A stretch of 64,000 bases of DNA from Candidatus Ferrigenium bremense. GTDB lineage: Bacteria > Pseudomonadota > Gammaproteobacteria > Burkholderiales > Gallionellaceae. The notes below the pieces were generated by a model that saw only the letters and a list, made by a program, of their open reading frames with translations, did no database searches and was not told where the DNA came from. Position 1 is the first letter of the stretch. Every line of letters begins with the position of its first letter. Positions 30,367-38,862 of this stretch are shown one piece after another. The position numbers and the translations under genes were made by a program. The stretch spans positions 62,001 to 126,000 of the forward strand of contig JAGRPI010000030.1 in assembly GCA_019449635.1 (NCBI GenBank). The letters run 5' to 3'.

Positions 30367-30759
30367 CTACTTGGCTTGTCCGCTCCAGCTCTGCCAGTGC
30401 CCGGCCATGTCCTTGACGTTCTTGTAGCCCTTCTCGATGAGGATCTGCTCCGCGATCCTGGCACGCTTCCCGCTCCGGCAGTACACCACGATCTCGCTGG
30501 CTTTATCCCCCGGTATTTCACTTAGCCTGCGCTCCAGTTCATCATGCGGCAGGTTCACGGCGGTGTCGATATGCCCCGCCGCATATTCCTCGCGCGTGCG
30601 CACATCGAGAACGATCGGCGGATTGGGTTCCTTCAGCCGCTGGGCAAGTTCGGCCGGGGTGATCGTCCCGACGGCGGGCGTCTCCGCCTGACAGGTAATG
30701 CCGGTCAGCAGCAACAGGGCGGCCAGCAGTGCCCGAAAAAAGAAGAGTGGATGGGTCAT
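30367..30759 (-). CDS. Periplasmic rhodanese-like protein
   Basis: 130 residues from ATG 30759, which has a GAGGATACC ribosome-binding site; the longer track frame runs into the RayT2 left end. It has a signal peptide (FFRALLAALLLLTGITCQA) and a single rhodanese domain with the active-site cysteine in IVVYCRSGKRAR, so it likely handles sulfur or thiols in the periplasm. It is convergent with pepP. A remnant of its last codons is also seen after the duplicated pepP fragment. Confidence 0.88.
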   Translation of the reverse strand: MTHPLFFFRALLAALLLLTGITCQAETPAVGTITPAELAQRLKEPNPPIVLDVRTREEYAAGHIDTAVNLPHDELERRLSEIPGDKASEIVVYCRSGKRARIAEQILIEKGYKNVKDMAGHWQSWSGQAK

Positions 30760-30852
30760 GGCGGTATCCTCAGTTGAGTTGAAAAAAAAGCAGGCTCGAA
30801 TTTGCTTGCCGAGCCCCCGGCCGTGCTCGGCTGTCAGCGCATCATAAAGGGG

Positions 30853-31648
30853 AAAAGGGGCCAGGCTCAAGTTTTACAATCCCAAACTACCCTGCCCAAC
30901 ATTGGCAGCCGCGTCTTCGTCGGGCTGAGTACGCGGCCTGCCTAGTGGTTTGGCTTGCCGCCGTTGCCCGGTCAATTTCTCGATCCGCGCATAAAAGCGT
31001 TCATTACCCAGCGGCTGGCTTTGACTAAGCGCCAGCCGTATGTCGTCTACTGCTGCCTTGTCCAGTTGTGACCGGAACAAGGCGCGATAAGCTTCCCGGC
31101 GCGCAGCATCACCGCCGCCAAGCGACATGTACAGCGGATGCGGCGTCAATATCGCGCCGGGCTGCCCCAACCCATTGGTGCGGTAGCTCGTCCAGCGGTA
31201 ATGAGCCGGATCATCCACCATCGCCGCGCGCACCGGGTTCAGCTCAATGTAGCGCTGACAGGTCAGCAAATAAGTTTCCGCCTGAATCAGCGAGGACTTG
31301 TAGCGGCTATCCCACAGCGTCCCGGTGCGGCGGTAGGTTTTGTTGATGTACTGCACATAGCGCCGCCCCAGCGCGATAATGAGCCGGGGAACGCTTTCCG
31401 CCTGCCTGGGCGTAAGCAGCAAATGAACGTGGTTCGTCATCAGCGCATAGGCATGCAGGGCACAGCCCTCTTTTATCAGAGCCTCGCCAAGCCAGTGCAG
31501 GTAAGCGTGGTAATCTTCTTCCGCGAAGAAGCAGGGTTCGCGATTGTGGCCGCGCTGCACGATGTGCAACGGCACGTCATTCAGATGGATGCGTGGACGG
31601 CGGGGCATGCGGCCATGTTAGCAGAACAACTTGAGCCTGGCCCCTTTT
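30853..31648. mobile_element. RayT2 element bounded by 21-bp perfect inverted repeats
   Basis: AAAAGGGGCCAGGCTCAAGT (30853, 21 bases with the next T) is exactly inverted at 31628-31648 (ACTTGAGCCTGGCCCCTTTT). The right end continues as a second CTGGCCCCTTTTACCG unit to about 31670. These end sequences are unrelated to those of RayT1. The element separates the rhodanese start from the broken pepP copy. Confidence 0.82.
30874..31608 (-). CDS. rayT: REP-associated tyrosine transposase (RayT), second copy
   Basis: A 244-residue complete Y1-type transposase with MTNHVHLLLTPRQ (HUH), RYVQYINKTYRRTGTLWDSRYK and RYIELNPVRAAMVDD, ending in a GRPRTQP tail. It is the same family as the gene at 5833-6549. 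Each gene has its own end sequences, as expected if each acts only on its own repeats. Confidence 0.92.
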   Translation of the reverse strand: MPRRPRIHLNDVPLHIVQRGHNREPCFFAEEDYHAYLHWLGEALIKEGCALHAYALMTNHVHLLLTPRQAESVPRLIIALGRRYVQYINKTYRRTGTLWDSRYKSSLIQAETYLLTCQRYIELNPVRAAMVDDPAHYRWTSYRTNGLGQPGAILTPHPLYMSLGGGDAARREAYRALFRSQLDKAAVDDIRLALSQSQPLGNERFYARIEKLTGQRRQAKPLGRPRTQPDEDAAANVGQGSLGL

Positions 31649-31673
31649 ACCGCTGGCCCCTTTTACCGCTGCT

Positions 31674-32177
31674 GACATTACGCGCACCTTTCCGGTCAAC
31701 GGGCATTTTTCCGTCGCGCAAAAAGATGTCTATGAGATCGTGCTGGCCGCGCAAGCCGCCGCGATTGCCGCCGCCCGCCCCGGCAATACCTGGGACGCGC
31801 CGCATGACGCGGCGCTGCGCATACTGGCGCAAGGCCTCATCGACCTCGGGCTGTGCCAGGGCAGCGTGGATGCCGTTCTGGAAAGCGAGAGCTACAAGAG
31901 GTTTTATATGCACCGCACCGGCCACTGGCTGGGCATGGATGTGCACGACGCCGGCGATTACAAGGTCGGCGACCAATGGCGCAAACTGCAAGCCGGCATG
32001 GTGTTCACCATTGAGCCGGGCTGCTACATCCGTCCCGCCGATGACGTGCCGCAAGCCCTTTGGAACATCGGCATCCGTATCGAAGACGATGTGGCAATCA
32101 CCGCGCAAGGCAACGAAGTGCTGACCGCGGCCGCGCCGAAGACGGTCGGCGAAATCGAAGAATTGATGCGGGCCTGA
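31674..32177 (+). pseudogene. Duplicated 3' part of pepP
   Basis: The open frame encodes DITRTFPVNG to the end of PepP, about 167 residues, roughly 90 percent identical to the resident copy by eye. Most differences are synonymous, so the copy evolved as a working gene elsewhere before becoming a fragment. It lacks the first metal-binding aspartate and the N-terminal domain, so it is inactive. Similarity continues past the stop codon into the last codons of the convergent rhodanese gene (TTACTTTGCCTGACGG against TTACTTGGCTTGTCCG). It begins right at the RayT2 right end. Confidence 0.88.
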
Positions 32178-32306
32178 AAAGCTGCGGGGATGGTGCCGCT
32201 GTTACTTTGCCTGACGGCTAGAAGGCAGCGGAGTTGGTTTCTTTTTCATTCATGCCATCTATCCTCAGAAACAATTCCACTCCGGTACTCTCTCCGGTAC
32301 TTTTGG

Positions 32307-32567
32307 TTATGCCGCACGTGCAAGCGGAACCTCCCAGCCGGGAAACACGAGTACGGCAGGATGGCACTGGAGGGCGCGAGCGAAAACCTTCGCGCGCTCG
32401 ACACCCAGATTCACTCTACCGTTTTCGATGGCTGAGATAGTGGCTTGAGGGATGCCCGTAAGTTCGGAAAGCTGGCTTTGGCTCAACTCCTGGAGTTCGC
32501 GCAAAATGCGAACAGACTCGCCCACCGAAACTTCAATTCGTTTTTTTGCAGGACGAAACTCTTTCAT
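32307..32567 (-). CDS. Helix-turn-helix antitoxin (HigA/Xre type)
   Basis: 86 residues from ATG 32567, with AGGAGG seven bases upstream. The XRE-type DNA-binding domain is seen as LSQSQLSELTGIPQATISAIENG. It follows the RelE-like toxin gene by one base. Toxin-first order is typical of HigBA-like type II systems, where the HTH antitoxin also represses the operon. Confidence 0.85.
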   Translation of the reverse strand: MKEFRPAKKRIEVSVGESVRILRELQELSQSQLSELTGIPQATISAIENGRVNLGVERAKVFARALQCHPAVLVFPGWEVPLARAA

Positions 32568-32568
32568 A

Positions 32569-32853
32569 TCATGGCCTCCTGTAATCGTGGGCGGTAACTT
32601 GAACAACTTGAATCAGCAACACATTGGCAACAACCCGGTAAATCACCCGCCACTGAAGCCCGAGCCGGGACGAGCGATGGCCTTTCCATTCACCGGAAAG
32701 GGCTTCATCGTGAAACCCCTTGATGGCTCGCAATCCAGATGGCCCGGAAAGTCTGGCAATGTCTTTCCATTTTTCGTAACGCTTCAGAACATCAATAGGG
32801 ACGGGTCCAGAAAGCTGTTTGTCAACGCGACGGTGTTCTTCGATTTCCCACAT
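32569..32853 (-). CDS. RelE/HigB-like toxin
   Basis: 94 residues resembling the RelE/YafQ toxin fold: an N-terminal helix (RRVDKQLSGPVPIDVLKRYEKW), then LSGPSGLRAIKGFHDEALSGEWKGHRSSRL and WRVIYRV, typical of mRNA interferases of the HigB group. It lies just upstream of the HTH antitoxin, so the two form a type II toxin-antitoxin pair. An A/T-rich promoter region lies upstream at about 32855-32885. Confidence 0.82.
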   Translation of the reverse strand: MWEIEEHRRVDKQLSGPVPIDVLKRYEKWKDIARLSGPSGLRAIKGFHDEALSGEWKGHRSSRLGLQWRVIYRVVANVLLIQVVQVTAHDYRRP

Positions 32854-32949
32854 GCCGCATTATGTATATATTAATAATAGTATGTCAAGTGCGCAACTTT
32901 TGGGGGAAGAATACCGCCCGCTTGAGCGTAATGTTAGACTGCCCGCATC

Positions 32950-33435
32950 TCAACCGCGGCGCGCCGCCTCGATTGCAGCGATGTCGATCTTTTTCATCTG
33001 CATCATCGCATCGAAGGCGCGCTTGGCGGCGGCAGTATCGGGACCGGTGACCGCTTCCGTCAGAGCGATCGGAGTAATCTGCCAGGACAATCCCCATTTG
33101 TCCGTGCACCAGCCGCACGCGCTCTCCTGGCCGCCGTTGCCGACGATCGCGTTCCAATAACGATCCGTTTCGGCCTGGTCAGCGGTTGCGACCTGAAACG
33201 AGAATGCCCAGTTGTGCTTGACCTCGGGTCCGCCATTGAGCCCGAGGCAGGGAATTCCCATCACGGTAAACTCGACCGTCAACACATCCCCTTTCTTCCC
33301 TGACGGAAAGTCCCCCGGTGCGAGGTGCACCGCGCCGACGGACGAATCGGGAAAGGTCTTGGCGTAAAACCGTGCCGCGTCCTCGGCGTCGCGGTCGTAC
33401 CAAAGGCAAATCGTGTTCTTTGCTGGTGTTGTCAT
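32950..33435 (-). CDS. VOC-family protein, PhnB-like
   Basis: 161 residues. The pattern ICLWYDRDAEDAARFYAKTFPDS, then VMGIPCLGLNGGP, FSFQV and CGWCTDKWGLSWQITP is that of the PhnB-like group in the vicinal oxygen chelate superfamily. Members are often annotated as 3-demethylubiquinone methyltransferase-like but act as unknown enzymes. It stands alone in an accessory-looking stretch. Confidence 0.85.
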   Translation of the reverse strand: MTTPAKNTICLWYDRDAEDAARFYAKTFPDSSVGAVHLAPGDFPSGKKGDVLTVEFTVMGIPCLGLNGGPEVKHNWAFSFQVATADQAETDRYWNAIVGNGGQESACGWCTDKWGLSWQITPIALTEAVTGPDTAAAKRAFDAMMQMKKIDIAAIEAARRG

Positions 33436-33576
33436 GTCACTTCTCCACTAAGATCGAAATCTGTGCCCGTTCCGGCATGGCTTCACTGTGCTTCGCATTG
33501 GCGCTCTAACGTTTGAATTCACCGGCCTGCGCTGCTTTTTGCGCAAGATCCGGTGGAATGATGGGTTAAACGGCAA

Positions 33577-34578
33577 CTACTCATTCGGCTGAAATCGCTC
33601 TTGCCGGTGATATGACAAATACTTCCTGTGAAGAAAATTCAATTCCCGAATGCGTTCTCGACCGGAAATTCCAAGAAGGGATGCATCTCTTGCGAGGCGC
33701 TTGGAGATGAGTATTCGGCCTTCATCATCAAATGAGATAAGCCCGACATCAAATGCTTTGTCATAGACTGGTGAAAGGGCTAGACCGTTGAACGGGTCTA
33801 GTCGCTCAGAATTGTCTGAAATGCTCCATGGCTTGATATGTGATGCGGTGATGAATTGGGCGGCGCCCGTAATGGCGCACTTGTGGCCCCACATATCGAG
33901 CACCAACTTGCGGAAACGCTGCTGTCCTATTCGAACGCTGAGCATTTCCTGTTTGGTCGTCGAGGAAAGCAGAGGGTTGTTGATAGTGCCCAAAAAGAAA
34001 AATACATCTGCATCATCTTCAAGAGCAGCGATGTACGCCAGTAGAGCATCCAATTCCTGAAGGTGTTTTTCGATGTACTCGCGCTTAATGGAGTTTGTTG
34101 TGCTCTCTACAACGCGTAGAACGAAATTTCGTCGAAACGTAACTGCTTGGAGCAGAGCTTCTTTCTCTCCGAGCCGCGTTATAGGAAACGATTTCTGCTT
34201 GTTTGTCCCGCCTTCATCTTGGTAGTTGGCAACCCAATTTATTTCAGGACTCTTGCGATCCTTTCGTTCGCGATGTTCGCGAGAGACACCTACGATGCCG
34301 GACGTATTTCGGGGGGATAATGCGAGAACAAGCGGTATCGAATGCCTGAGAGAAGGATCGTTCGGATCAAGAATGCCAAGATCGAATGCACTCTTTAGGA
34401 ACTCATCACGATAGCCTCGGGCTGCTTGGTACGAAAGAGCCTTTGAGCCGTATTTGCTATCGCTGAAGTTCTTGGATTCTTTTATGGGGTCACATTCGAA
34501 TTGGAATTGCCAGCGATGCTCGTTGCCTCTATCGAGGCGCTTCAAATACTTCCGGTCGGGGAACTCCTCGTTGTTCAT
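33577..34578 (-). CDS. HNH endonuclease with AP2-like domain
   Basis: 333 residues. The middle (about 105-170) shows SGIVGVSREHRERKD...WVANYQDEG...KSFPITRLGEKEALLQAV, an AP2/ERF-like DNA-binding fold often joined to HNH nucleases. The C-terminal part (about 215-300) has MWGHKCAITGA, ASHIKPWS and NGLALSPVYDKAFD, the HNH_2-type metal site. Base composition is clearly more A/T-rich than the neighbours, suggesting recent transfer. It may be a homing or restriction-like nuclease. No methyltransferase is adjacent. Confidence 0.85.
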   Translation of the reverse strand: MNNEEFPDRKYLKRLDRGNEHRWQFQFECDPIKESKNFSDSKYGSKALSYQAARGYRDEFLKSAFDLGILDPNDPSLRHSIPLVLALSPRNTSGIVGVSREHRERKDRKSPEINWVANYQDEGGTNKQKSFPITRLGEKEALLQAVTFRRNFVLRVVESTTNSIKREYIEKHLQELDALLAYIAALEDDADVFFFLGTINNPLLSSTTKQEMLSVRIGQQRFRKLVLDMWGHKCAITGAAQFITASHIKPWSISDNSERLDPFNGLALSPVYDKAFDVGLISFDDEGRILISKRLARDASLLGISGRERIRELNFLHRKYLSYHRQERFQPNE

Positions 34579-34755
34579 TGCCGTTTAACGTAAAGTAGAT
34601 ACCCTAAAAAATGCCGAGAAGGTACCACAGCAAACCCTCCCAAATTGCTTGATCCGGTAGCTAAGCTGCATAAAGCCCTGCAGCATTTGCACCGAATAAA
34701 CTTCGTGGGCTGGATTAAACGCCATATTTTTTCCCACTGCAATCGTCCCCGAACA

Positions 34756-34782
34756 TGGACAGCCCGCCGGGCAGGCTATAAT
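34756..34782 (+). promoter_or_regulatory. Candidate promoter of the VanZ gene (leaderless?)
   Basis: TGGACA and TATAAT are spaced by 15 bases. The -10 box ends only 7 bases before the ATG at 34790, and no ribosome-binding site is visible, so the mRNA may be leaderless. Confidence 0.4.
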
Positions 34783-34789
34783 CTAATAA

Positions 34790-35860
34790 ATGAAAGAACT
34801 GTTCGTCACAGAAACCCGCGCGCGGCTGCGCACCTGGCTGGCGATCGGCTATGCGCTGTTCATCGTGTACGCCAGCCTGTCGCCCTTTACCGGCTGGCGC
34901 GAGCAGGGCCTGGATTTCCTCGAGGTGCTCGGCGCGCCCCTGCGGCTCACCTATACCGCCTTCGATGCGACCGTCAATCTGCTGTCCTACCTGCCGTTCG
35001 GCCTGCTGGCCGGGCTGGCGCTGCATGCGCGTTTCGGCGCGGCGGCCAGCGTGTTCCTTGGCCTGTGCCTGGGAGTGTCGCTATCGGCGGGCATGGAGTT
35101 TCTGCAGATGTATTTGCCCGCGCGCATCAGTTCGAACATGGATTTGCTGGCCAACGGCGCGGGCGCGCTGAGCGGCGCGCTGCTGGCAGTGAGCGTGGCT
35201 TCGTGGAACTGGTTGTTTGGCCGCCTGACGCGCTGGCGCAGCGGCCTCTTTCACCAGGGGAGGGAGATGGATTTCGGCTTGGCGCTGCTCGCGCTGTGGA
35301 TGTTCGGGCAGGTCAATCCGTCCTTGCCGATGCTGGGCAATGTGTTCATCAGCGAGGTGGCACGTCAGCCGTTTGCCGTGCTGCCGCCCGCCCCGTTCGG
35401 CTGGTGGGAAAGCGGCGCCGTCACGCTGAATCTGCTGATGCTGGGCACGCTGCTGCTGACCCTGCTGCGCGCGCCGCGCAATGCCGTCATTGCGTTGCCG
35501 GTGATATTGAGCGTGGTGGCGCTGGCGAAATTCGTTGCGGCGGCGCTGCTGCTGAAGTCATGGGCATTGTTGCTGTGGATCAATAGCGAGGCGGTGCTTG
35601 GGATTTTGCTTGGGATGGTGCTGCTGTTTGCTGCGCTGTCGCTGCCGCGCAGCGCGGCGATCGTCTCAGGTGCGGCGGTGGCGCTGGCCTATTTTGCCGT
35701 GGTGAATTTCGTGTTCGGCGACAATACGCCCGCAGCCGCAATGTCGGTGTATCACTGGCATTACGGGCACTTGCTCAATTACAACGGGCTGGCGCAGACC
35801 ATCGCGCTGGTCTTTCCGCTGTTGCTGCTGTTTCACCTGTGGCGCATCAGGAAAGTATAA
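34790..35860 (+). CDS. VanZ-family membrane protein
   Basis: 356 residues with about 9-10 hydrophobic helices. The N-terminal half carries the VanZ-like pattern (YASLSPFTGWR, DATVNLLSYLPFGLLAGLAL, GMEFLQMYLPARISSNMDLLANGAGALSGA). VanZ proteins are linked to teicoplanin resistance in Gram-positives, but in proteobacteria their role is unknown. It precedes a 2Fe-2S protein gene. Confidence 0.85.
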   Translation: MKELFVTETRARLRTWLAIGYALFIVYASLSPFTGWREQGLDFLEVLGAPLRLTYTAFDATVNLLSYLPFGLLAGLALHARFGAAASVFLGLCLGVSLSAGMEFLQMYLPARISSNMDLLANGAGALSGALLAVSVASWNWLFGRLTRWRSGLFHQGREMDFGLALLALWMFGQVNPSLPMLGNVFISEVARQPFAVLPPAPFGWWESGAVTLNLLMLGTLLLTLLRAPRNAVIALPVILSVVALAKFVAAALLLKSWALLLWINSEAVLGILLGMVLLFAALSLPRSAAIVSGAAVALAYFAVVNFVFGDNTPAAAMSVYHWHYGHLLNYNGLAQTIALVFPLLLLFHLWRIRKV

Positions 35861-35934
35861 TTCCGCGCGGCATGGGGGTCTGGCACCTGCGCTGCATCAT
35901 GCCTCAGATCATTTTAATTTACCGGGAGTCTTCT

Positions 35935-36246
35935 ATGGGTTTTTACGACAAGCATGTTTTTTTCTGCACCAACCAGCGCGCGGACGGCGGCGACTGCTGC
36001 GCCAAGCACGGCGCACCCAAGGCGCGCGACTACATGAAGAACAAGGTTGCCGAGCTTGGCATCTCCACGCTCAGGAACAACATCCGCATCAATACCGCCG
36101 GCTGCATGAACCGTTGCGACGAGGGGCCGGTCATCGTGGTGTATCCGGAAGGTACCTGGTACACCTACATGGATGAAAAAGACCTCGACGAGATCATCGA
36201 GGAGCATCTCAGGCATGGCCGGGTCGTCGAGCGCCTGAAGATCTAG
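35935..36246 (+). CDS. Thioredoxin-like [2Fe-2S] ferredoxin
   Basis: 103 residues from ATG 35935; the track start at 35839 lies inside the VanZ gene. Four cysteines in the thioredoxin-like ferredoxin pattern (FFCTNQRADGGDCC...NTAGCMNRCDEGP) bind a 2Fe-2S cluster. Such proteins carry electrons in unknown pathways. The ribosome-binding site is CGGGAG. Confidence 0.88.
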   Translation: MGFYDKHVFFCTNQRADGGDCCAKHGAPKARDYMKNKVAELGISTLRNNIRINTAGCMNRCDEGPVIVVYPEGTWYTYMDEKDLDEIIEEHLRHGRVVERLKI

Positions 36247-36274
36247 CAGGTCGGGCTGAAGCCCGACCTACGGC
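36246..36274. repeat. Small palindrome GTCGGGCT/AGCCCGAC
   Basis: It sits between convergent genes: AGGTCGGGCTGAAGCCCGAC followed by CTACGGCAG. It may act as a two-way terminator and is related in style to the repeats at 50771-50849. Confidence 0.65.
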
Positions 36275-36552
36275 AGCAAGCCTTCCGGGTCTATGGCGCT
36301 GCCGGTGACCGCCACGACCTTGTGGCGCGATTGCCCGCCCTGCCTGAGTTCCACCTGGCGCAACGGCACGCCGAACAATTCCGCGATGAATCTCAATAAG
36401 GCTTCGTTGGCGCGGCCTTCGACGGGCGGCGCGGCGAGCCGCAGCTTGAGCGCCTCGCCGTGCAAACCGGCGACCCCGCTGCGTTTCGCGCCGGGCTGGA
36501 CATGCAGAGTCAGGGTGATGACCTCCCCGCTGTGGCGATACCAACCGGCCAT
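36268..36552 (-). CDS. yggU: DUF167 family protein (YggU)
   Basis: 94 residues with the family pattern TLHVQPGAKRSGVAGLHGEALKLRLAAPPVEGRAN and VELRQGGQSRHKVV. The function is unknown, but the gene is regularly found beside yggT and proC, as here. It follows the yggT stop with no gap. Confidence 0.93.
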   Translation of the reverse strand: MAGWYRHSGEVITLTLHVQPGAKRSGVAGLHGEALKLRLAAPPVEGRANEALLRFIAELFGVPLRQVELRQGGQSRHKVVAVTGSAIDPEGLLP

Positions 36553-37119
36553 CTACAGGAGCCCGGCCGCGACGCGCTCCAGCGCGCCGATCGGCACGAT
36601 CACGGCAAGCTGGCAGACGATGAACAGCAGCAGCGGCGACAGATCCACGTTGCCCAGCAGCGGCACGATGCGGCGCAAAGGCTGGAGAAACCGCCAAGTG
36701 ACGGCTGCCAGCAGCGGCGCGACCGGCGTATGGGGGTTAAGCCAGGACAGGATCGCCTGCGCGAATATGGCCGCCATCAGCAGGTACAGGCTGATCTTGA
36801 GCAGCTTGACCAGCGCCAGAAACAGCAGCCCCGGTAACGGGAAGCCGTGGAACGGGTAGCCCTGTGCCCACAAGGCGGCGGCCAGGTAGAGCATTTCGGC
36901 CAGCAGCGCGAGCAGCAGCGTTGCGCTGTCCAGCCCGCGCACCGCTGGGATGAAACGGCGCGCGCGCAGCACCAGGAAATCGGTCAGCGCCATGATGAAT
37001 TCGCCGATCGGATTACGCAGCGGCGCGCGTAACCACTGCAAATGGAAGCGCAGCAGCAGGATCGCCGCGAACGGTTGCAGCAGGATGTCGAGCAGGAACA
37101 GCAGGGCTTCGTTCATCAT
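36553..37119 (-). CDS. yggT: YggT family membrane protein
   Basis: 188 residues with two repeated YggT domains, each with a helix-RFHLQWLRAPLRNPIGEFIMALTDFL-like or AILSWLNPHTPVAPLLAAVT segment. These proteins are implicated in osmotic adaptation or membrane organisation. The start overlaps the proC stop by 4 bases. Confidence 0.92.
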   Translation of the reverse strand: MMNEALLFLLDILLQPFAAILLLRFHLQWLRAPLRNPIGEFIMALTDFLVLRARRFIPAVRGLDSATLLLALLAEMLYLAAALWAQGYPFHGFPLPGLLFLALVKLLKISLYLLMAAIFAQAILSWLNPHTPVAPLLAAVTWRFLQPLRRIVPLLGNVDLSPLLLFIVCQLAVIVPIGALERVAAGLL

Positions 37120-37928
37120 GGCTGCGTTCCGAGTTCGTCGCCCATCTCCTTGGCGCGCGCGGCGGCGGCATGGGCGGCCTCTGCGATATGCTCGGCGACA
37201 CGGTTGGCGGCCATGCTCAGCAGGGCGCGCTCGGTGGTGCCGTTCTTCGACGTGACGCGTGCGCGCAGCACGCCGGCATCCTCGTCGCTGCCGGCGGCCA
37301 GCTTGCTGGCGCCCAGGAAGGTCGCGAGGCTCAGGCGGCGCGCATCTTCGGCATTGAAGCCCAGCTCGCGCGCCGCCTGTTGCAGCGCCTCGATGAAATA
37401 GAACACATAGGCCGGGCCGCTGCCGGAGATCGCCGTGACGGCATCCAGCATCGTCTCATCCTGCAGCCACAGCGTTTCGCCCACCGCCTCCAGGATGTCT
37501 TGCGCCTGCCCGCATTGCACGGTGCTCACCGCGGGCAAGGCGTACAGTCCGGTCATGCCGCTGCGGACCAGCGCCGGGGTGTTGGGCATGGCGCGCACCA
37601 CCGCTTGGCTGTTCGCCCAGCGCGCGATGTCGCCGGCGCGGATGCCGGCGGCGATGGAGATCAGCAGTTGCCCCTTGAGCAGCGGGGCAAGTTGCTGCGC
37701 CACCTCGCGCAATTGCTGCGGCTTCACCGCCAGCACGATGACCTGGCTGCCGTCCATGCCCTCGACCAGATTATCCACGGATTGCACGGCAAAATCGTGC
37801 TGCAGCCGTGCGCGGCTGTCCGCGTTGATTTCCACCACGCAGAGCTGCTCGGTGCAAAACCCCTTGCCGAGCAGGCCGCCAATGAGCGCGCTGGACATGT
37901 TGCCGCCGCCGATGAAGCAGATATTCAT
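37116..37928 (-). CDS. proC: Pyrroline-5-carboxylate reductase
   Basis: 270 residues. The NAD(P)-binding loop FIGGGNMSSALIGGLL and the signature ISGSGPAYVFYFIEA are present. It catalyses the last step of proline synthesis. It is translationally coupled to yggT and separated from yggS by a repeat. Confidence 0.95.
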   Translation of the reverse strand: MNICFIGGGNMSSALIGGLLGKGFCTEQLCVVEINADSRARLQHDFAVQSVDNLVEGMDGSQVIVLAVKPQQLREVAQQLAPLLKGQLLISIAAGIRAGDIARWANSQAVVRAMPNTPALVRSGMTGLYALPAVSTVQCGQAQDILEAVGETLWLQDETMLDAVTAISGSGPAYVFYFIEALQQAARELGFNAEDARRLSLATFLGASKLAAGSDEDAGVLRARVTSKNGTTERALLSMAANRVAEHIAEAAHAAAARAKEMGDELGTQP

Positions 37929-37957
37929 ATATTTTCCTCACAATTCATGAAACAACG

Positions 37958-38076
37958 TAGCCACGGATGAACACGGATAAGCACGGATAAAACCCCGTAT
38001 TGTGACGGGCCGATATGCCGCCTAAGCGGCATAAAAAATAATTCGACCATCGACATCCGTGTCAATCCGTGGCTAA
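37958..38076. repeat. Dispersed inverted repeat, family A, copy 3 (proC-yggS gap)
   Basis: It starts GTAGCCACGGATGAACACGG and ends CATCCGTGTCAATCCGTGGC TAA. The centre also holds a small palindrome, ATGCCGCCTAAGCGGCAT. It overlaps the last bases of yggS. Confidence 0.87.
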
Positions 38077-38774
38077 TTGCCTTTTGCCGGATATTCACGC
38101 CGCCCGAAGATCGCCGAGCCGACGCGCACCATAGTCGCACCTTCCGCGATGGCCGCGGCAAAGTCGTGCGACATGCCCATCGACAGGGTATCGAGTTGCA
38201 GGCCCTGCCGGTTCAATTGCTCGCGCAGCTTGCGCAGCCGTGCAAATGCCGCACGCTGCGCGGCAATCTCGCCGCTTGGCTCGGGGATGGCCATCAGCCC
38301 GCGCAGACGGAGGTGCGGCAGGTGCGCGATGGCTGTTGCCAGTTGCGCCGTCTCTTCGGGAGGCACGCCGCTCTTGCTGGCCTCATTGCTGATGTTCACC
38401 TGCAGGCACATCTGCAGCGGCGGCAGGTGCGCGGGGCGCTGCCCGGACAGCCGCTCGGCGATCTTCAACCGGTCCACGCTGTGCACCCAGGCAAAGTGTT
38501 CCGCAATGGCGCGCGTCTTGTTGCCCTGCACCGGGCCGATATAATGCCACTCGATCGGCAGGTCATGCAGCGCGGCGATCTTGTGCAGCGCTTCCTGGAC
38601 ATAGCTTTCGGCGAAGCGGGTCTGCCCGGCCCGGTAGGCTTCGCGTATCGCTTCGGGCGCGAAGGTCTTGCTGACGGCCAGCAGGCCGATGTCGTCCGGG
38701 GCGCGGCCCGCTTTGGCCGCCGCCGCGTCCATCGCGTTGCGCACGGCTTGCAAGTTGGAAGCGATTGTTGTCAT
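38073..38774 (-). CDS. yggS: YggS family PLP homeostasis protein
   Basis: 233 residues from ATG 38774; the 90 extra residues of the track frame are not supported. The PLP lysine is in LLAVSKTFAPEAIREAY, followed by FAESYVQEAL and WHYIGPVQGNK. It binds pyridoxal phosphate without known catalysis and is next to proC and pilT as in many proteobacteria. The last codons fall in the family A repeat. Confidence 0.93.
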   Translation of the reverse strand: MTTIASNLQAVRNAMDAAAAKAGRAPDDIGLLAVSKTFAPEAIREAYRAGQTRFAESYVQEALHKIAALHDLPIEWHYIGPVQGNKTRAIAEHFAWVHSVDRLKIAERLSGQRPAHLPPLQMCLQVNISNEASKSGVPPEETAQLATAIAHLPHLRLRGLMAIPEPSGEIAAQRAAFARLRKLREQLNRQGLQLDTLSMGMSHDFAAAIAEGATMVRVGSAIFGRREYPAKGN

Positions 38775-38862
38775 AATCCCGTGCGCTACCCATCCTCTTA
38801 TACGCGGCTCCAGGCCGTCTTGATCAAACCGGCCTGAAACCGGCCAAACAGGGAAGATTATA

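Noticed and set aside
34579-34755. Gap between the HNH nuclease and VanZ genes
   Set aside because: Checked for genes and RNAs; only a candidate promoter at its right end is seen.
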